Source: Citrobacter sp. Res13-Sevr-PEB04-36 (GTDB lineage: Bacteria > Pseudomonadota > Gammaproteobacteria > Enterobacterales > Enterobacteriaceae). From it: a DNA stretch of 64,000 nucleotides. Location of the stretch: contig NZ_JADABY010000014.1 of assembly GCF_015672735.1 (NCBI RefSeq), positions 62,001 through 126,000 on the forward strand, in the 5' to 3' direction. This document shows, piece after piece, positions 9,820 to 19,123 of the stretch. Both the position numbers and the translations under genes were made by a program. Below the pieces are notes generated by a model. The model made no database searches and was not told the origin of the DNA. It saw nothing but the letters and a program-made list of their open reading frames with translations. Positions within the stretch are counted from its first letter, which is position 1. Each line of letters begins with the position of its first letter.

Positions 9820-10269
9820 TTACCTGGTCGAATACAGCCCGCGAAGCTTTCTTGCCTGCGTCTGATGTGCTTCCGCACCGGCATTATTGACCTGCTCATG
9901 CACGAGAGCGGCTTTTTCTCCGGCATTCAGTTCGTTAAAAGAAGAAGACGAGGTCTTTGAATTTGCATCACTGCCGGACAGCATTTTTTTATGTTCCTCA
10001 ATCATTTTCTGATGCGCATAGGACGCGCTGTTGTTCATAAATGAATGAGCAACAATGGCCCTTTCATGTTCATTCATTTCAGAGAATGAGGGCGTGTTGT
10101 TTTTATTAACCCTGTCCGGTAAGTTTTCATGCGTCGAGGAATTCACATGACTGACGGCTGAGGCATTATTAACAAATCGATGTGCTTCATGGGCAATATC
10201 ACTGGACTGAGCAAAAGCTGCCCCACAAAATAAAGCTGTAAACGCAGTGGTCGTGATTAATATATTCAT
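9820..10269 (-). CDS. PcoE/SilE-like periplasmic metal-binding protein (first copy)
   Basis: A 149-residue exported protein with a signal peptide (about residues 1-20, ending AFAQ). The mature part repeats a motif of the form 'H-x2-VNNA-x-A-x-HQ' ('AHRFVNNASAVSH', 'AHSFMNNSASYAHQ', 'VHEQVNNAGAEAHQ') and 'FSEMNEHERAIV' / 'FNELNAGEKAALV'. These match the PcoE/SilE family, periplasmic sponges that bind several Ag+ or Cu+ ions. It has fewer Met than the second copy at 16919 and reads away from pcoA across a shared regulatory gap with a palindromic copper-box candidate. I infer copper-induced expression. Confidence 0.85.
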   Translation of the reverse strand: MNILITTTAFTALFCGAAFAQSSDIAHEAHRFVNNASAVSHVNSSTHENLPDRVNKNNTPSFSEMNEHERAIVAHSFMNNSASYAHQKMIEEHKKMLSGSDANSKTSSSSFNELNAGEKAALVHEQVNNAGAEAHQTQARKLRGLYSTR

Positions 10270-10370
10270 GTGTAATTACCTTCTGAGGTACATAAAAGAT
10301 GTCCTTATGATCATATATAAAAATAATCAACCTGTGGGGAAGATGACGTAAATGTAATACAGCTATGTAC

Positions 10371-10388
10371 ATTACACGATTGTAATGA
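10371..10388. promoter_or_regulatory. Palindromic copper-box candidate for PcoR between divergent promoters
   Basis: CATTACAcgatTGTAATG is a perfect 7-bp inverted repeat with a 4-bp centre. It lies between the PcoE-like gene (start 10269, minus) and pcoA (start 10504, plus). A related half-site (AATGTAAT) lies about 20 bp to the left. PcoR controls the pcoA promoter through a box of this sort, so PcoR is the likely binder. Confidence 0.6.
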
Positions 10389-10503
10389 ATTTGTTTCTTA
10401 AGGTGTGCTAGATTCATTTCATTGTAAGTGGATGAACCAGTAATTTAATTTAAATCGGTTCTCGAATTCTGTCAGTAACCATACTTTAAATAAGGGAATG
10501 CGC

Positions 10504-12321
10504 ATGCTGTTGAAAACGTCTCGACGAACTTTCCTGAAGGGGTTAACCCTCTCTGGCGTAGCCGGAAGTCTTGGCGTATGGAGTTTCAATGCGCGTTCCA
10601 GTCTGAGCCTGCCAGTTGCCGCATCCCTGCAGGGTACTCAGTTTGACCTGACCATTGGTGAAACGGCCGTCAATATCACGGGCAGTGAGCGTCAGGCCAA
10701 AACAATCAATGGAGGCCTGCCGGGGCCCGTTCTTCGCTGGAAAGAAGGTGACACCATTACCCTGAAGGTCAAAAACCGTCTTAATGAACAGACGTCCATT
10801 CACTGGCACGGCATTATTCTTCCGGCCAATATGGATGGTGTTCCGGGGCTGAGTTTTATGGGCATAGAGCCTGATGATACCTACGTTTACACCTTTAAGG
10901 TTAAGCAGAACGGGACTTACTGGTACCACAGCCATTCCGGTCTGCAGGAACAGGAGGGGGTATACGGTGCCATTATCATCGATGCCAGGGAGCCAGAACC
11001 GTTTGCTTACGATCGTGAGCATGTGGTCATGTTGTCTGACTGGACCGATGAAAATCCTCACAGCCTGCTGAAAAAATTAAAAAAACAGTCGGATTACTAC
11101 AATTTCAATAAACCAACCGTTGGCTCTTTTTTCCGCGACGTGAATACCAGGGGGCTGTCAGCCACCATTGCCGATCGGAAAATGTGGGCTGAAATGAAAA
11201 TGAATCCGACTGACCTCGCGGATGTCAGTGGCTACACCTACACCTATCTCATGAACGGGCAGGCCCCGCTGAAAAACTGGACCGGACTGTTCCGTCCCGG
11301 TGAAAAGATACGCTTACGGTTTATCAACGGCTCGGCAATGACCTATTTCGATATCCGTATCCCCGGGCTGAAAATGACGGTCGTGGCTGCAGATGGCCAG
11401 TATGTAAACCCGGTTACCGTTGACGAATTCAGGATTGCCGTTGCCGAAACCTATGATGTCATTGTGGAGCCTCAGGGTGAGGCCTATACCATCTTCGCAC
11501 AATCCATGGACAGGACCGGTTACGCTCGAGGGACACTGGCCACGAGAGAGGGGTTAAGTGCTGCCGTTCCCCCCCTCGATCCCCGTCCTCTGTTGACCAT
11601 GGAAGATATGGGTATGGGGGGAATGGGACATGATATGGCAGGAATGGACCACAGCCAGATGGGAGGCATGGATAACAGCGGAGAGATGATGTCTATGGAC
11701 GGTGCTGACCTTCCGGATAGCGGGACATCCTCCGCGCCCATGGATCACAGCAGCATGGCCGGTATGGATCATTCCCGGATGGCCGGAATGCCGGGTATGC
11801 AAAGTCATCCTGCGTCAGAAACGGATAACCCACTGGTTGATATGCAGGCGATGAGCGTCTCTCCGAAATTAAATGATCCGGGTATTGGTCTTCGAAATAA
11901 CGGAAGAAAGGTTCTCACGTACGCGGATTTGAAAAGCCGCTTTGAGGATCCTGACGGACGTGAACCTGGCCGTACCATAGAACTGCATTTAACCGGCCAC
12001 ATGGAAAAGTTTGCCTGGTCATTTAACGGAATCAAGTTTTCAGATGCCGCACCGGTGCTGCTGAAATACGGTGAGCGGCTCAGGATCACGCTGATCAACG
12101 ATACCATGATGACTCACCCCATTCACCTGCATGGTATGTGGAGCGATCTGGAAGATGAAAACGGTAATTTCATGGTTCGTAAACACACAATAGATGTTCC
12201 CCCTGGTACAAAACGCAGTTACAGAGTGACAGCAGATGCGCTTGGCCGCTGGGCGTATCACTGCCATTTGCTCTATCACATGGAAATGGGAATGTTTCGT
12301 GAAGTCCGGGTGGAGGAATGA
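10504..12321 (+). CDS. pcoA: PcoA, periplasmic multicopper oxidase
   Basis: A 605-residue multicopper oxidase with a twin-arginine signal ('[14 protein letters not shown]'). Copper-site motifs are HWHG and WYHSHSG in the first cupredoxin domain, and HPIHLHG (about 538) and [13 protein letters not shown] (about 586) in the last. Between them is a Met/His-rich insertion with repeats such as [13 protein letters not shown]. PcoA oxidises Cu+ to the less toxic Cu2+ and can act on catechol siderophores. I chose ATG 10504 because AAGGG lies 7 bp upstream; the ATG at 10498 almost abuts it. It heads the pcoABCD operon and overlaps the pcoB start region. Confidence 0.95.
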   Translation: MLLKTSRRTFLKGLTLSGVAGSLGVWSFNARSSLSLPVAASLQGTQFDLTIGETAVNITGSERQAKTINGGLPGPVLRWKEGDTITLKVKNRLNEQTSIHWHGIILPANMDGVPGLSFMGIEPDDTYVYTFKVKQNGTYWYHSHSGLQEQEGVYGAIIIDAREPEPFAYDREHVVMLSDWTDENPHSLLKKLKKQSDYYNFNKPTVGSFFRDVNTRGLSATIADRKMWAEMKMNPTDLADVSGYTYTYLMNGQAPLKNWTGLFRPGEKIRLRFINGSAMTYFDIRIPGLKMTVVAADGQYVNPVTVDEFRIAVAETYDVIVEPQGEAYTIFAQSMDRTGYARGTLATREGLSAAVPPLDPRPLLTMEDMGMGGMGHDMAGMDHSQMGGMDNSGEMMSMDGADLPDSGTSSAPMDHSSMAGMDHSRMAGMPGMQSHPASETDNPLVDMQAMSVSPKLNDPGIGLRNNGRKVLTYADLKSRFEDPDGREPGRTIELHLTGHMEKFAWSFNGIKFSDAAPVLLKYGERLRITLINDTMMTHPIHLHGMWSDLEDENGNFMVRKHTIDVPPGTKRSYRVTADALGRWAYHCHLLYHMEMGMFREVRVEE

Positions 12322-12326
12322 TGCGA

Positions 12327-13217
12327 ATGAAGAGAAATTTGAAGGCCATACCTGTTCTGGTCGCCGGTTTGTTTACCTCACAGCTTTCTATTGCGGCGGG
12401 CTCCGTCTCTGCAGATCCCCACGCCGGGCACGACATGTCTGCCATGCAGATGCCAGCAGATGAGAATTTCACTGAGATGACGTCAATGGAGCCCATTGTA
12501 ACTGAGAGCAGAACGCCAATTCCGCCTGTTACCGATGCCGACCGGAAGGCTGCATTCGGCAATTTACAGGGGCATGCGATTCACGACAGTGCGATTAATT
12601 ATCTGGTTCTGCTGGATCAACTGGAATGGCAACGGTCGGATAACACCAACAATTTCAGCTGGAGTGTTAACAGCTGGATTGGAGGCGACACAGATCGGAT
12701 TTGGCTAAAGAGTGAAGGTGAACGAAGCAATGGGGAAACGGAGGCGGCTGAAGCGCAGTTACTCTGGGGACATGCGGTTGGCCCATGGTGGGATTTGGTT
12801 GCGGGTGTCAGGCAGGATTTCAGACCTGCTTCTGCCCGGACCTGGGCTGCTGTCGGTTTTCAGGGGCTGGCACTCTATAATTTTGAGTCTGAAATTACGG
12901 GTTTTGTCAGTAATGGCGGAAAAGCAGCCCTTCGTCTGGGAGGAGAATACGACGTTTTACTGACTAACCGGCTCATACTCCAGCCATCCTATGAGGTGAA
13001 TTTCTACAGTCAGGATGATGAATCGCGGGGTCGCGGCAGGGGACTGACTGACACAGAGCTGGGGCTCCGGCTGCGCTATGAAATACGCCGTGAGTTTGCA
13101 CCCTATATAGGCGTTTCCTGGAATCAACTTTACGGGAAAACATCCGATATGGCGAAAAGAGAAGGTGAGAAAGACCATCAGGTAGTATTCCTGGCGGGAG
13201 CCAGAATCTGGTTTTAA
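12327..13217 (+). CDS. pcoB: PcoB, outer-membrane copper resistance protein
   Basis: A 296-residue protein with a signal peptide (residues 1-23), then a Met/His-rich segment ([15 protein letters not shown]). A beta-barrel follows, ending in 'FLAGARIWF', a typical outer-membrane C-terminal Phe signature. Homologues work with PcoA and may move or bind copper at the outer membrane. Three ATGs lie close together (12318, 12321, 12327); the third has GGAGG 10 bp upstream and gives the usual length. It directly follows pcoA. Confidence 0.93.
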   Translation: MKRNLKAIPVLVAGLFTSQLSIAAGSVSADPHAGHDMSAMQMPADENFTEMTSMEPIVTESRTPIPPVTDADRKAAFGNLQGHAIHDSAINYLVLLDQLEWQRSDNTNNFSWSVNSWIGGDTDRIWLKSEGERSNGETEAAEAQLLWGHAVGPWWDLVAGVRQDFRPASARTWAAVGFQGLALYNFESEITGFVSNGGKAALRLGGEYDVLLTNRLILQPSYEVNFYSQDDESRGRGRGLTDTELGLRLRYEIRREFAPYIGVSWNQLYGKTSDMAKREGEKDHQVVFLAGARIWF

Positions 13218-13256
13218 CGCACTGATATAAAACACTCAACTAAACAGGTAAATAAA

Positions 13257-13637
13257 ATGTCGATTTTAAATAAAGCCATTCTTACAGGTGGCCTCGTTAT
13301 GGGCGTTGCTTTCTCTGCTATGGCCCATCCGGAATTAAAAAGCTCTGTGCCACAGGCTGATTCAGCCGTAGCGGCCCCGGAAAAGATTCAGCTTAATTTC
13401 TCGGAAAATCTGACCGTGAAATTCTCAGGTGCAAAATTAACGATGACGGGTATGAAAGGCATGTCATCACATTCTCCGATGCCGGTCGCGGCAAAAGTGG
13501 CGCCAGGCGCTGACCCTAAATCGATGGTCATTATTCCGCGAGAGCCTTTACCCGCTGGCACTTATCGTGTTGACTGGCGCGCGGTTTCTTCAGATACGCA
13601 CCCTATTACCGGTAATTACACCTTTACAGTGAAGTAA
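13257..13637 (+). CDS. pcoC: PcoC, periplasmic copper carrier
   Basis: A 126-residue protein: signal peptide (residues 1-23, ending SAMA) and a CopC-type fold beginning at the mature His ('HPELKSS'). The Met-rich Cu+ site is '[15 protein letters not shown]', and Cu2+-site residues include the N-terminal His and a His in 'SSDTHPITG'. PcoC binds both Cu+ and Cu2+ and can hand copper to PcoA or PcoD. It ends 4 bp before pcoD. Confidence 0.95.
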
Positions 13638-13641
13638 TATT

Positions 13642-14571
13642 ATGAACGACCTGATTATGATTGTTATTCGTTTTCTTCTTTATCTGGATTTGATGGTAAT
13701 ATTTGGATTGCCATTTTTTCAGATATATGGAATAAGTGGTGTCAGACATGAAACCTATAACCTGACTAATTTCAGGTCGTTTATAACCTTTGCTGTTGTT
13801 ACAGGCATCATTCTTACTGGCATTAATATGCTCCTGGTATCTAATGCCATGAGTGGAGTAACTGACCTCAGAGAATTATCCATCCATGTTATCGAGATGG
13901 TGATAGAAGAAACTGATGTGGGTATTAGCTGGATTGTCAGGCTCTGTGCCCTGTTTACCACACTCGGTGCTTTGTTCCTTTACACTAATAAGAGAGTATT
14001 GTCCTGCCTGCTGATGACGATGAGTGGGGGCGTGGCGCTGGCTACACTTGCCTGGGGAGGACACGCCGTTATGCATGACGGTCTGCATTACTATCTCCAT
14101 TTACTGAGCGATCTGACCCATCTCGGCGCTGCAGGTGCCTGGACAGGTGCTCTGGTTGCATTTGCTATCCTGCTGATGCGCAGAAACGAGCATAATGCAC
14201 AGAGCGTCATTGTGATATCTGACTCCCTGGCAAAATTTGCCACGGCAGGAACGGTGATTGTTGTAGCCCTGATCCTGAGTGCGCTGGTCAACTATCTGTA
14301 TATTGCTGAGGGTAACTTAACTCCCTTATTCAACAGTTCCTGGGGGAGGATATTGCTTGCCAAGACGGCTCTGTTTGTTCTGATGCTTCTTCTGGCTGCA
14401 GCAAACCGGTTTCACCTGGGTCCCCGGCTTGAAGTTATGGTCAGGGAAGGGAATTATGATCGCAGCGTTGCCCTGATGCGAAACAGCATCCTGACAGAAT
14501 TCGTTGTTGCGATTATCATTCTGGGCGCCGTAGCGTGGCTCGGAATGCTTGCTCCGTCTCAGGTCAGCTAG
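13642..14571 (+). CDS. pcoD: PcoD, inner-membrane copper resistance protein
   Basis: A 309-residue CopD-family protein with about eight membrane segments. Charged or His-containing loops include '[30 protein letters not shown]', a conserved His/Asp set thought to bind copper. It probably works with PcoC to move copper across the inner membrane, for example to load PcoA. It is the last gene before the regulators; the 54-bp gap to pcoR holds a weak hairpin (CTCA-TGAG) with a short T tract. Confidence 0.93.
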
Positions 14572-14625
14572 GGGACAGCCAAAGCTCATGCGTGAGATTT
14601 TTACTTTCATATCAGCGAGTTGACC

Positions 14626-15306
14626 ATGCAGCGTATTTTAATCGTTGAAGACGAACAAAAAACAGGTCGTTACCTGCAGCAGGGACTGGTTGAGGAAGGC
14701 TATCAGGCCGATCTCTTTAATAATGGCCGCGATGGTCTCGGGGCCGCGTCGAAGGGACAGTATGATTTGATAATACTGGACGTGATGCTGCCTTTCCTCG
14801 ACGGGTGGCAAATCATCAGCGCACTGAGGGAGTCCGGGCACGAAGAACCGGTCCTGTTTTTAACCGCAAAGGACAACGTGCGGGACAAAGTGAAAGGACT
14901 GGAGCTTGGCGCAGATGACTACCTGATTAAGCCCTTTGATTTTACGGAGCTGGTTGCACGTGTAAGAACCCTACTGCGCCGGGCACGCTCGCAGGCCGCA
15001 ACAGTCTGCACCATCGCCGATATGACCGTTGATATGGTGCGCCGGACCGTGATCCGTTCGGGGAAGAAGATCCATCTCACCGGTAAAGAATACGTTCTGC
15101 TTGAGTTGCTGCTGCAACGCACCGGAGAAGTGTTACCCAGGAGTCTTATCTCGTCCCTGGTCTGGAACATGAATTTTGACAGTGATACGAATGTGATTGA
15201 TGTCGCCGTGAGACGTCTGAGAAGTAAAATTGATGATGACTTTGAGCCAAAACTGATCCATACCGTTCGCGGTGCCGGATATGTCCTGGAGATCAGAGAA
15301 GAGTGA
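14626..15306 (+). CDS. pcoR: PcoR, copper-responsive response regulator
   Basis: A 226-residue OmpR-family regulator: receiver domain (about 1-120) with acidic pocket EDE, phospho-acceptor Asp52 in 'LIILDVML', Thr/Lys in 'FLTAKD', and a C-terminal winged helix ending '[15 protein letters not shown]'. I chose ATG 14626 rather than TTG 14620 because it gives the known family N terminus [10 protein letters not shown]. It activates pcoA transcription in response to copper through PcoS. It overlaps pcoS by 4 bp. Confidence 0.95.
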   Translation: MQRILIVEDEQKTGRYLQQGLVEEGYQADLFNNGRDGLGAASKGQYDLIILDVMLPFLDGWQIISALRESGHEEPVLFLTAKDNVRDKVKGLELGADDYLIKPFDFTELVARVRTLLRRARSQAATVCTIADMTVDMVRRTVIRSGKKIHLTGKEYVLLELLLQRTGEVLPRSLISSLVWNMNFDSDTNVIDVAVRRLRSKIDDDFEPKLIHTVRGAGYVLEIREE

Positions 15307-16703
15307 GGTTCAAAATTTCCCTGACCACACGCCTGAGCCTGATTTTTTCTGCGGTGATGCTTACGGTATGGTGGTTATCAAGTTTTATCCTGATTAGCAC
15401 CCTTAATGGCTATTTCGATAATCAGGACCGCGATTTTCTGACAGGTAAACTTCAGCTCACCGAAGAGTTTCTTAAAACAGAGACGTTCCGGAACAAAACG
15501 GATATTAAGTCATTATCAGAAAAAATAAACGATGCGATGGTAGGGCACAATGGTTTATTCATTTCTATAAAAAACATGGAAAATGAAAAAATTGTTGAAC
15601 TCTATGCCAAAAATTCTGTTGTTCCAGCGGTCCTGCTTAATAAGTCGGGTGATATTCTCGACTATATGATCCAGACGGAAGAAAATAACACCGTGTACCG
15701 CAGTATCTCGCGGCGGGTTGCCGTGACGCCGGAACAGGGTAAAAGCAAACATGTCATCATTACGGTTGCCACGGATACTGGGTATCACACCCTGTTTATG
15801 GACAAACTCAGTACCTGGCTGTTCTGGTTCAATATCGGTCTGGTCTTTATTTCTGTTTTTCTGGGCTGGCTGACCACACGTATTGGTCTGAAACCGTTAC
15901 GGGAAATGACCAGTCTGGCTTCCTCCATGACTGTACACAGCCTGGATCAGCGTCTAAATCCCGATCTGGCTCCGCCGGAAATCTCTGAGACCATGCAGGA
16001 GTTCAATAATATGTTTGATCGCCTGGAGGGGGCATTCCGGAAACTGTCAGATTTCTCGTCTGACATCGCGCATGAGCTGCGCACACCAGTCAGTAATCTG
16101 ATGATGCAGACGCAGTTTGCACTGGCTAAGGAAAGGGATGTTTCGCATTACCGCGAAATTTTATTCGCTAACCTGGAAGAACTGAAAAGGTTGTCACGAA
16201 TGACCAGTGACATGCTTTTTCTGGCACGTTCAGAGCATGGTCTGCTGCGGCTGGATAAACATGATGTGGATCTGGCAGCCGAACTGAATGAATTACGTGA
16301 GTTGTTCGAGCCCCTGGCAGACGAAACAGGAAAGACAATCACGGTTGAAGGAGAGGGCGTTGTTGCCGGAGACAGCGATATGCTCCGACGTGCTTTCAGT
16401 AACCTGCTTTCCAATGCAATCAAGTATTCTCCCGATAACACCTGTACAGCGATACACCTTGAGCGTGACAGTGACTGTGTGAACGTGATGATTACGAATA
16501 CGATGTCCGGCCAGGTTCCCGCTAATCTGGAACGTTTGTTTGACCGGTTCTATCGCGCAGACTCATCAAGGTTCCACAACACGGAAGGCGCGGGGCTGGG
16601 ATTATCAATTACAAGGTCGATCATTCATGCTCACGGCGGCGAGCTGTCAGCAGAACAGCAGGGGCGGGAAATTGTGTTCAGTGTGCGTCTGTTAATGGAT
16701 TAA
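15303..16703 (+). CDS. pcoS: PcoS, copper-sensing histidine kinase
   Basis: A 466-residue membrane kinase: TM1 (about 13-33), a periplasmic sensor (about 34-170), TM2 (about 173-193), HAMP, an H-box with His257 in '[11 protein letters not shown]', and an ATP-binding domain with '[10 protein letters not shown]' and 'GAGLGLSI'. It belongs to the CusS/CopS group, which sense periplasmic Cu+ or Ag+. The start is GTG, overlapping the end of pcoR. Confidence 0.95.
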   Translation: MRFKISLTTRLSLIFSAVMLTVWWLSSFILISTLNGYFDNQDRDFLTGKLQLTEEFLKTETFRNKTDIKSLSEKINDAMVGHNGLFISIKNMENEKIVELYAKNSVVPAVLLNKSGDILDYMIQTEENNTVYRSISRRVAVTPEQGKSKHVIITVATDTGYHTLFMDKLSTWLFWFNIGLVFISVFLGWLTTRIGLKPLREMTSLASSMTVHSLDQRLNPDLAPPEISETMQEFNNMFDRLEGAFRKLSDFSSDIAHELRTPVSNLMMQTQFALAKERDVSHYREILFANLEELKRLSRMTSDMLFLARSEHGLLRLDKHDVDLAAELNELRELFEPLADETGKTITVEGEGVVAGDSDMLRRAFSNLLSNAIKYSPDNTCTAIHLERDSDCVNVMITNTMSGQVPANLERLFDRFYRADSSRFHNTEGAGLGLSITRSIIHAHGGELSAEQQGREIVFSVRLLMD

Positions 16704-16731
16704 TACCGTTATTCAGGAGAAACCCGGAAGG

Positions 16732-16745
16732 TGACAAAAATGTCA
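16732..16745. promoter_or_regulatory. CusR/SilR-type box upstream of pcoE
   Basis: TGACAAAAATGTCA fits the CusR half-sites TGACAA-N2-TTGTCA with one mismatch. It lies 174 bp before pcoE. Earlier work on E. coli pco showed that pcoE responds to the chromosomal CusRS pair more than to PcoRS, which agrees with a CusR-type site rather than the pcoA-type box. Confidence 0.6.
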
Positions 16746-16918
16746 TCGTTCAGTCACGCGATAAACAGAGGCGGTTTTTTATAATCAGCCATAAATCAGG
16801 ACAGCGTGATAATTCAATCGCCCGGTTCCTGGCGTGATGATCAACCAGCCCTGAGATCAAATGCTTTCTCTGTTATAAGCATTGATTGTTCGGGTATGAA
16901 AACACCGGAGACCCAACC

Positions 16919-17353
16919 ATGAAAAAGATCCTTGTATCCTTTATTGCCATGATGGCTGTCGCTTCATCTGCCTGGGCTGCAGAGACAATGAACATGCATG
17001 ACCAGGTAAATAATGCCCAGGCGCCTGCCCATCAGATGCAATCATCCGCTGAAAAAAGTGCAGTTCAGGGGGAGAGCATGAAAATGATGGATATGAGCGG
17101 TCACGATCAGGCCGCAATGTCCCATGAAATGATGCAAAACGGCAATTCTGCTGCCCATCAGGACATGGCTGAAATGCATAAAAAAATGATGAAATCCAAG
17201 CCAGCAGCTTCTAACGAAACAGCAAAATCATTTTCCGAAATGAACGAGCATGAGAAAGCCGCTGTTATGCATGAGAAGGCGAATAATGGTCAATCTTCCG
17301 TTATTCATCAGCAGCAGGCTGAAAAGCATCGCAGCCAGATCACCCAGAATTAA
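16919..17353 (+). CDS. pcoE: PcoE, periplasmic copper-binding protein
   Basis: A 144-residue exported protein: signal peptide (residues 1-20, ending AWAA) and a mature part full of Met and His ('MNMHDQVNNAQAPAHQM', 'MKMMDMSGHDQAAMSHEMM', 'AHQDMAEMHKKMM'). It is a SilE/PcoE sponge that binds copper or silver in the periplasm during induction. I chose ATG 16919 because GGAGAC lies upstream and the signal peptide starts there; the upstream ATG at 16886 would add 11 residues ahead of the signal. It shares the 'FSEMNEHEKAAVMHE' motif with the first copy at 9820-10269. Confidence 0.94.
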   Translation: MKKILVSFIAMMAVASSAWAAETMNMHDQVNNAQAPAHQMQSSAEKSAVQGESMKMMDMSGHDQAAMSHEMMQNGNSAAHQDMAEMHKKMMKSKPAASNETAKSFSEMNEHEKAAVMHEKANNGQSSVIHQQQAEKHRSQITQN

Positions 17354-17403
17354 CCCGCAGCTCCACTTGTTAGACCCTCATTTGACGCCGAAGTCACTGG
17401 CTT

Positions 17404-17429
17404 ACGCTCCCGTCCGGGAGCGTTTTTTT
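17404..17429 (+). terminator. Terminator after pcoE
   Basis: ACGCTCCCG pairs perfectly with CGGGAGCGT around a 2-nt loop and is followed by seven T. It lies 50 bp past pcoE. Confidence 0.85.
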
Positions 17430-17617
17430 CCCATATATCAAACTTTAACTCTGAAGAGGTGGAAGTATCTGACCAACACTGTCACGTAACGCCAGATAAC
17501 TACAAAAACACCTTTTTCCTCCTGTAAATTGCAGTTCCTGCAAGAACATCAAGGCATAATGTTGGAACAGCGTGTGATACACACTTAGTATCATGTTTTG
17601 TATGTGTTTTTTTTAAA

Positions 17618-17676
17618 AGTTTACAACTTTAAAGTCTTTTTCAGGTTAAAGGATACAACTTTAATGTCTCTACACA
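17618..17676. repeat. Tn7-like transposon end with two TnsB-site-like repeats
   Basis: Read on the minus strand from 17676 inward, the sequence starts TGTGTAGA, then GACATTAAAGTTGT (17668 down to 17655). After a spacer comes GACTTTAAAGTTGTAAACT (17636 down to 17618). Tn7 ends, as I recall them, start with an 8-bp TGTGGGCG followed by GACAATAAAGTCTTAAACT-type TnsB sites, and one Tn7 site contains the same AGTTGTAAACT. Separated rather than overlapping sites resemble the Tn7 left (cargo) end. The five bases after 17676 (AGTGC) would be the target duplication. Confidence 0.6.
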
Positions 17677-18055
17677 AGTGCCCGGGAAGTCATTGTGAAG
17701 TAAAAACGTTTAATGTTTTAATTTTACGCGGGTTGTTTGCTATCGGGGCTGTTAACACAACAGCCACAACCGAATAGACATCTCGAATCCAGGTGTTAGT
17801 ATTCAATAGATAGCAGTTATGAGTATGCGTGTTTCATTTCCGGCCAGGAACGCTGATGATGACAACATTACTACCCGATTTCACAGCATCTTCATCATTC
17901 ACTTCCTTTGCGGTGAGAGTTGTCGTGACGCCTGTCCACCGCCTGGCCTTTGTTTCTCATTCCTTCTCATCCCGGATGGAATCTCCCGCTGAATAGCTGT
18001 TCAGTGGGCTTTGTGACACGCATCGTTTGATAACAGGGATTACGGCGGGTCGAAT
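17677..18055. other. Gap between the island end and yhiI
   Basis: 379 bp without a convincing gene. It holds a hairpin (GGCTGTT 17747-17753 with AACAGCC 17759-17765) and a 57-codon frame from 17819 with no ribosome-binding site or recognisable product. The yhiI promoter is expected here, but no clear sigma-70 boxes stood out. Confidence 0.6.
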
Positions 18056-19123
18056 ATGGATAAGTTTACGCGTCATCTGATGTGGTGGGGGACGGGCATT
18101 CTGGTTGTTATTGCCGCGATAGCATGGTGGATGTTACGTCCTGCGGGGATACCGGAAGGGTTCGCGGCCAGTAACGGCAGGATTGAAGCCACGGAAGTGG
18201 ATATCGCTACCAAAATTGCCGGGCGTATCGATACGATCCTCGTGTCGGAAGGGCAGTTTGTTCGCCAGGGCGAGGTGCTGGCGAAAATGGATACCCGCGT
18301 GTTGCAGGAGCAGCGGCTGGAAGCTATTGCGCAAATCAAAGAGGCCGAAAGCGCGGTGGCGGCGGCGCGTGCGTTGCTGGAACAGCGGCAAAGCGAAATG
18401 CGTGCCGCGCAGTCGGTGGTGAAACAGCGTGAGGCGGAACTGCAATCGGTTTCTAAACGTCATGTTCGGTCCCGTTCGCTATCCCAACGTGGAGCTGTGT
18501 CTGAGCAACAGCTGGATGATGATCGGGCTGCGGCAGAAAGCGCGCGCGCCGCGCTGGAATCAGCAAAAGCACAGGTATCAGCGGCGAAAGCGGCAATTGA
18601 GGCTGCCCGCACCAGCATCATTCAGGCGCAAACCCGCGTTGAGGCTGCGCAGGCAACCGAACGACGCATTGCGGCAGATATCGATGACAGCGAACTCAAA
18701 GCCCCGCGCGATGGTCGCGTGCAGTACCGCGTGGCCGAACCGGGCGAAGTGCTTGCCGCCGGTGGGCGGGTGCTGAATATGGTCGATCTCAGCGATGTCT
18801 ACATGACGTTCTTTTTACCCACGGAGCAGGCGGGGTTGTTAAAGATTGGCGGTGAAGCGCGTCTGGTACTGGATGCCGCACCCGATCTGCGTATCCCGGC
18901 GACCATCAGCTTTGTTGCCAGTGTGGCGCAATTTACGCCGAAAACGGTAGAAACCAGCGATGAACGGCTGAAACTGATGTTCCGCGTGAAAGCCCGTATT
19001 CCCCCTGCGTTGCTCCAGCAGCATCTCGAATACGTCAAAACCGGTCTACCGGGTATGGCCTGGGTGCGTCTGGATGAGAACCAATCCTGGCCGGATGACC
19101 TGGCGGTGAGGTTGCCGCAATGA
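18056..19123 (+). CDS. yhiI: YhiI, HlyD-family membrane fusion protein
   Basis: A 355-residue periplasmic adaptor: one N-terminal membrane segment (about residues 9-27), a lipoyl-like half ('[19 protein letters not shown]'), a long alpha-helical hairpin of Ala/Glu/Gln-rich coiled coil (about 85-200), and the second lipoyl half ('[19 protein letters not shown]'). It overlaps rbbA by 4 bp and is the adaptor of an ABC exporter with RbbA and YhhJ. The substrate is unknown. It is the first core-genome gene right of the island. Confidence 0.93.
   Translation: MDKFTRHLMWWGTGILVVIAAIAWWMLRPAGIPEGFAASNGRIEATEVDIATKIAGRIDTILVSEGQFVRQGEVLAKMDTRVLQEQRLEAIAQIKEAESAVAAARALLEQRQSEMRAAQSVVKQREAELQSVSKRHVRSRSLSQRGAVSEQQLDDDRAAAESARAALESAKAQVSAAKAAIEAARTSIIQAQTRVEAAQATERRIAADIDDSELKAPRDGRVQYRVAEPGEVLAAGGRVLNMVDLSDVYMTFFLPTEQAGLLKIGGEARLVLDAAPDLRIPATISFVASVAQFTPKTVETSDERLKLMFRVKARIPPALLQQHLEYVKTGLPGMAWVRLDENQSWPDDLAVRLPQ

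Larger units (their letters stand above)
1..17676. mobile_element. Copper/silver resistance island, right part of a probable Tn7-like transposon
   Basis: The sil and pco genes here match the enterobacterial copper homeostasis and silver resistance island in content and order. The left part (silE, silS, silR and most of silC) lies outside the window. The right limit is set at 17676, where a terminal ACA follows two repeats resembling Tn7 transposase TnsB sites. Immediately to the right the sequence becomes the conserved yhiI-rbbA-yhhJ neighbourhood. No transposase gene is in the window; in Tn7 the tns genes sit at the other end. The island is well supported by its genes. The Tn7-like nature rests on the end sequence alone. 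Confidence 0.65.

Noticed and set aside
17528-17549. Possible third TnsB-like site (CAGTTCCTGCAAGAACATC)
   Set aside because: It shares only AGTTCC with Tn7 left-end sites; too weak to include.
17819-17992. 57-codon frame between the island and yhiI
   Set aside because: No ribosome-binding site, odd composition, no recognisable product; likely chance.
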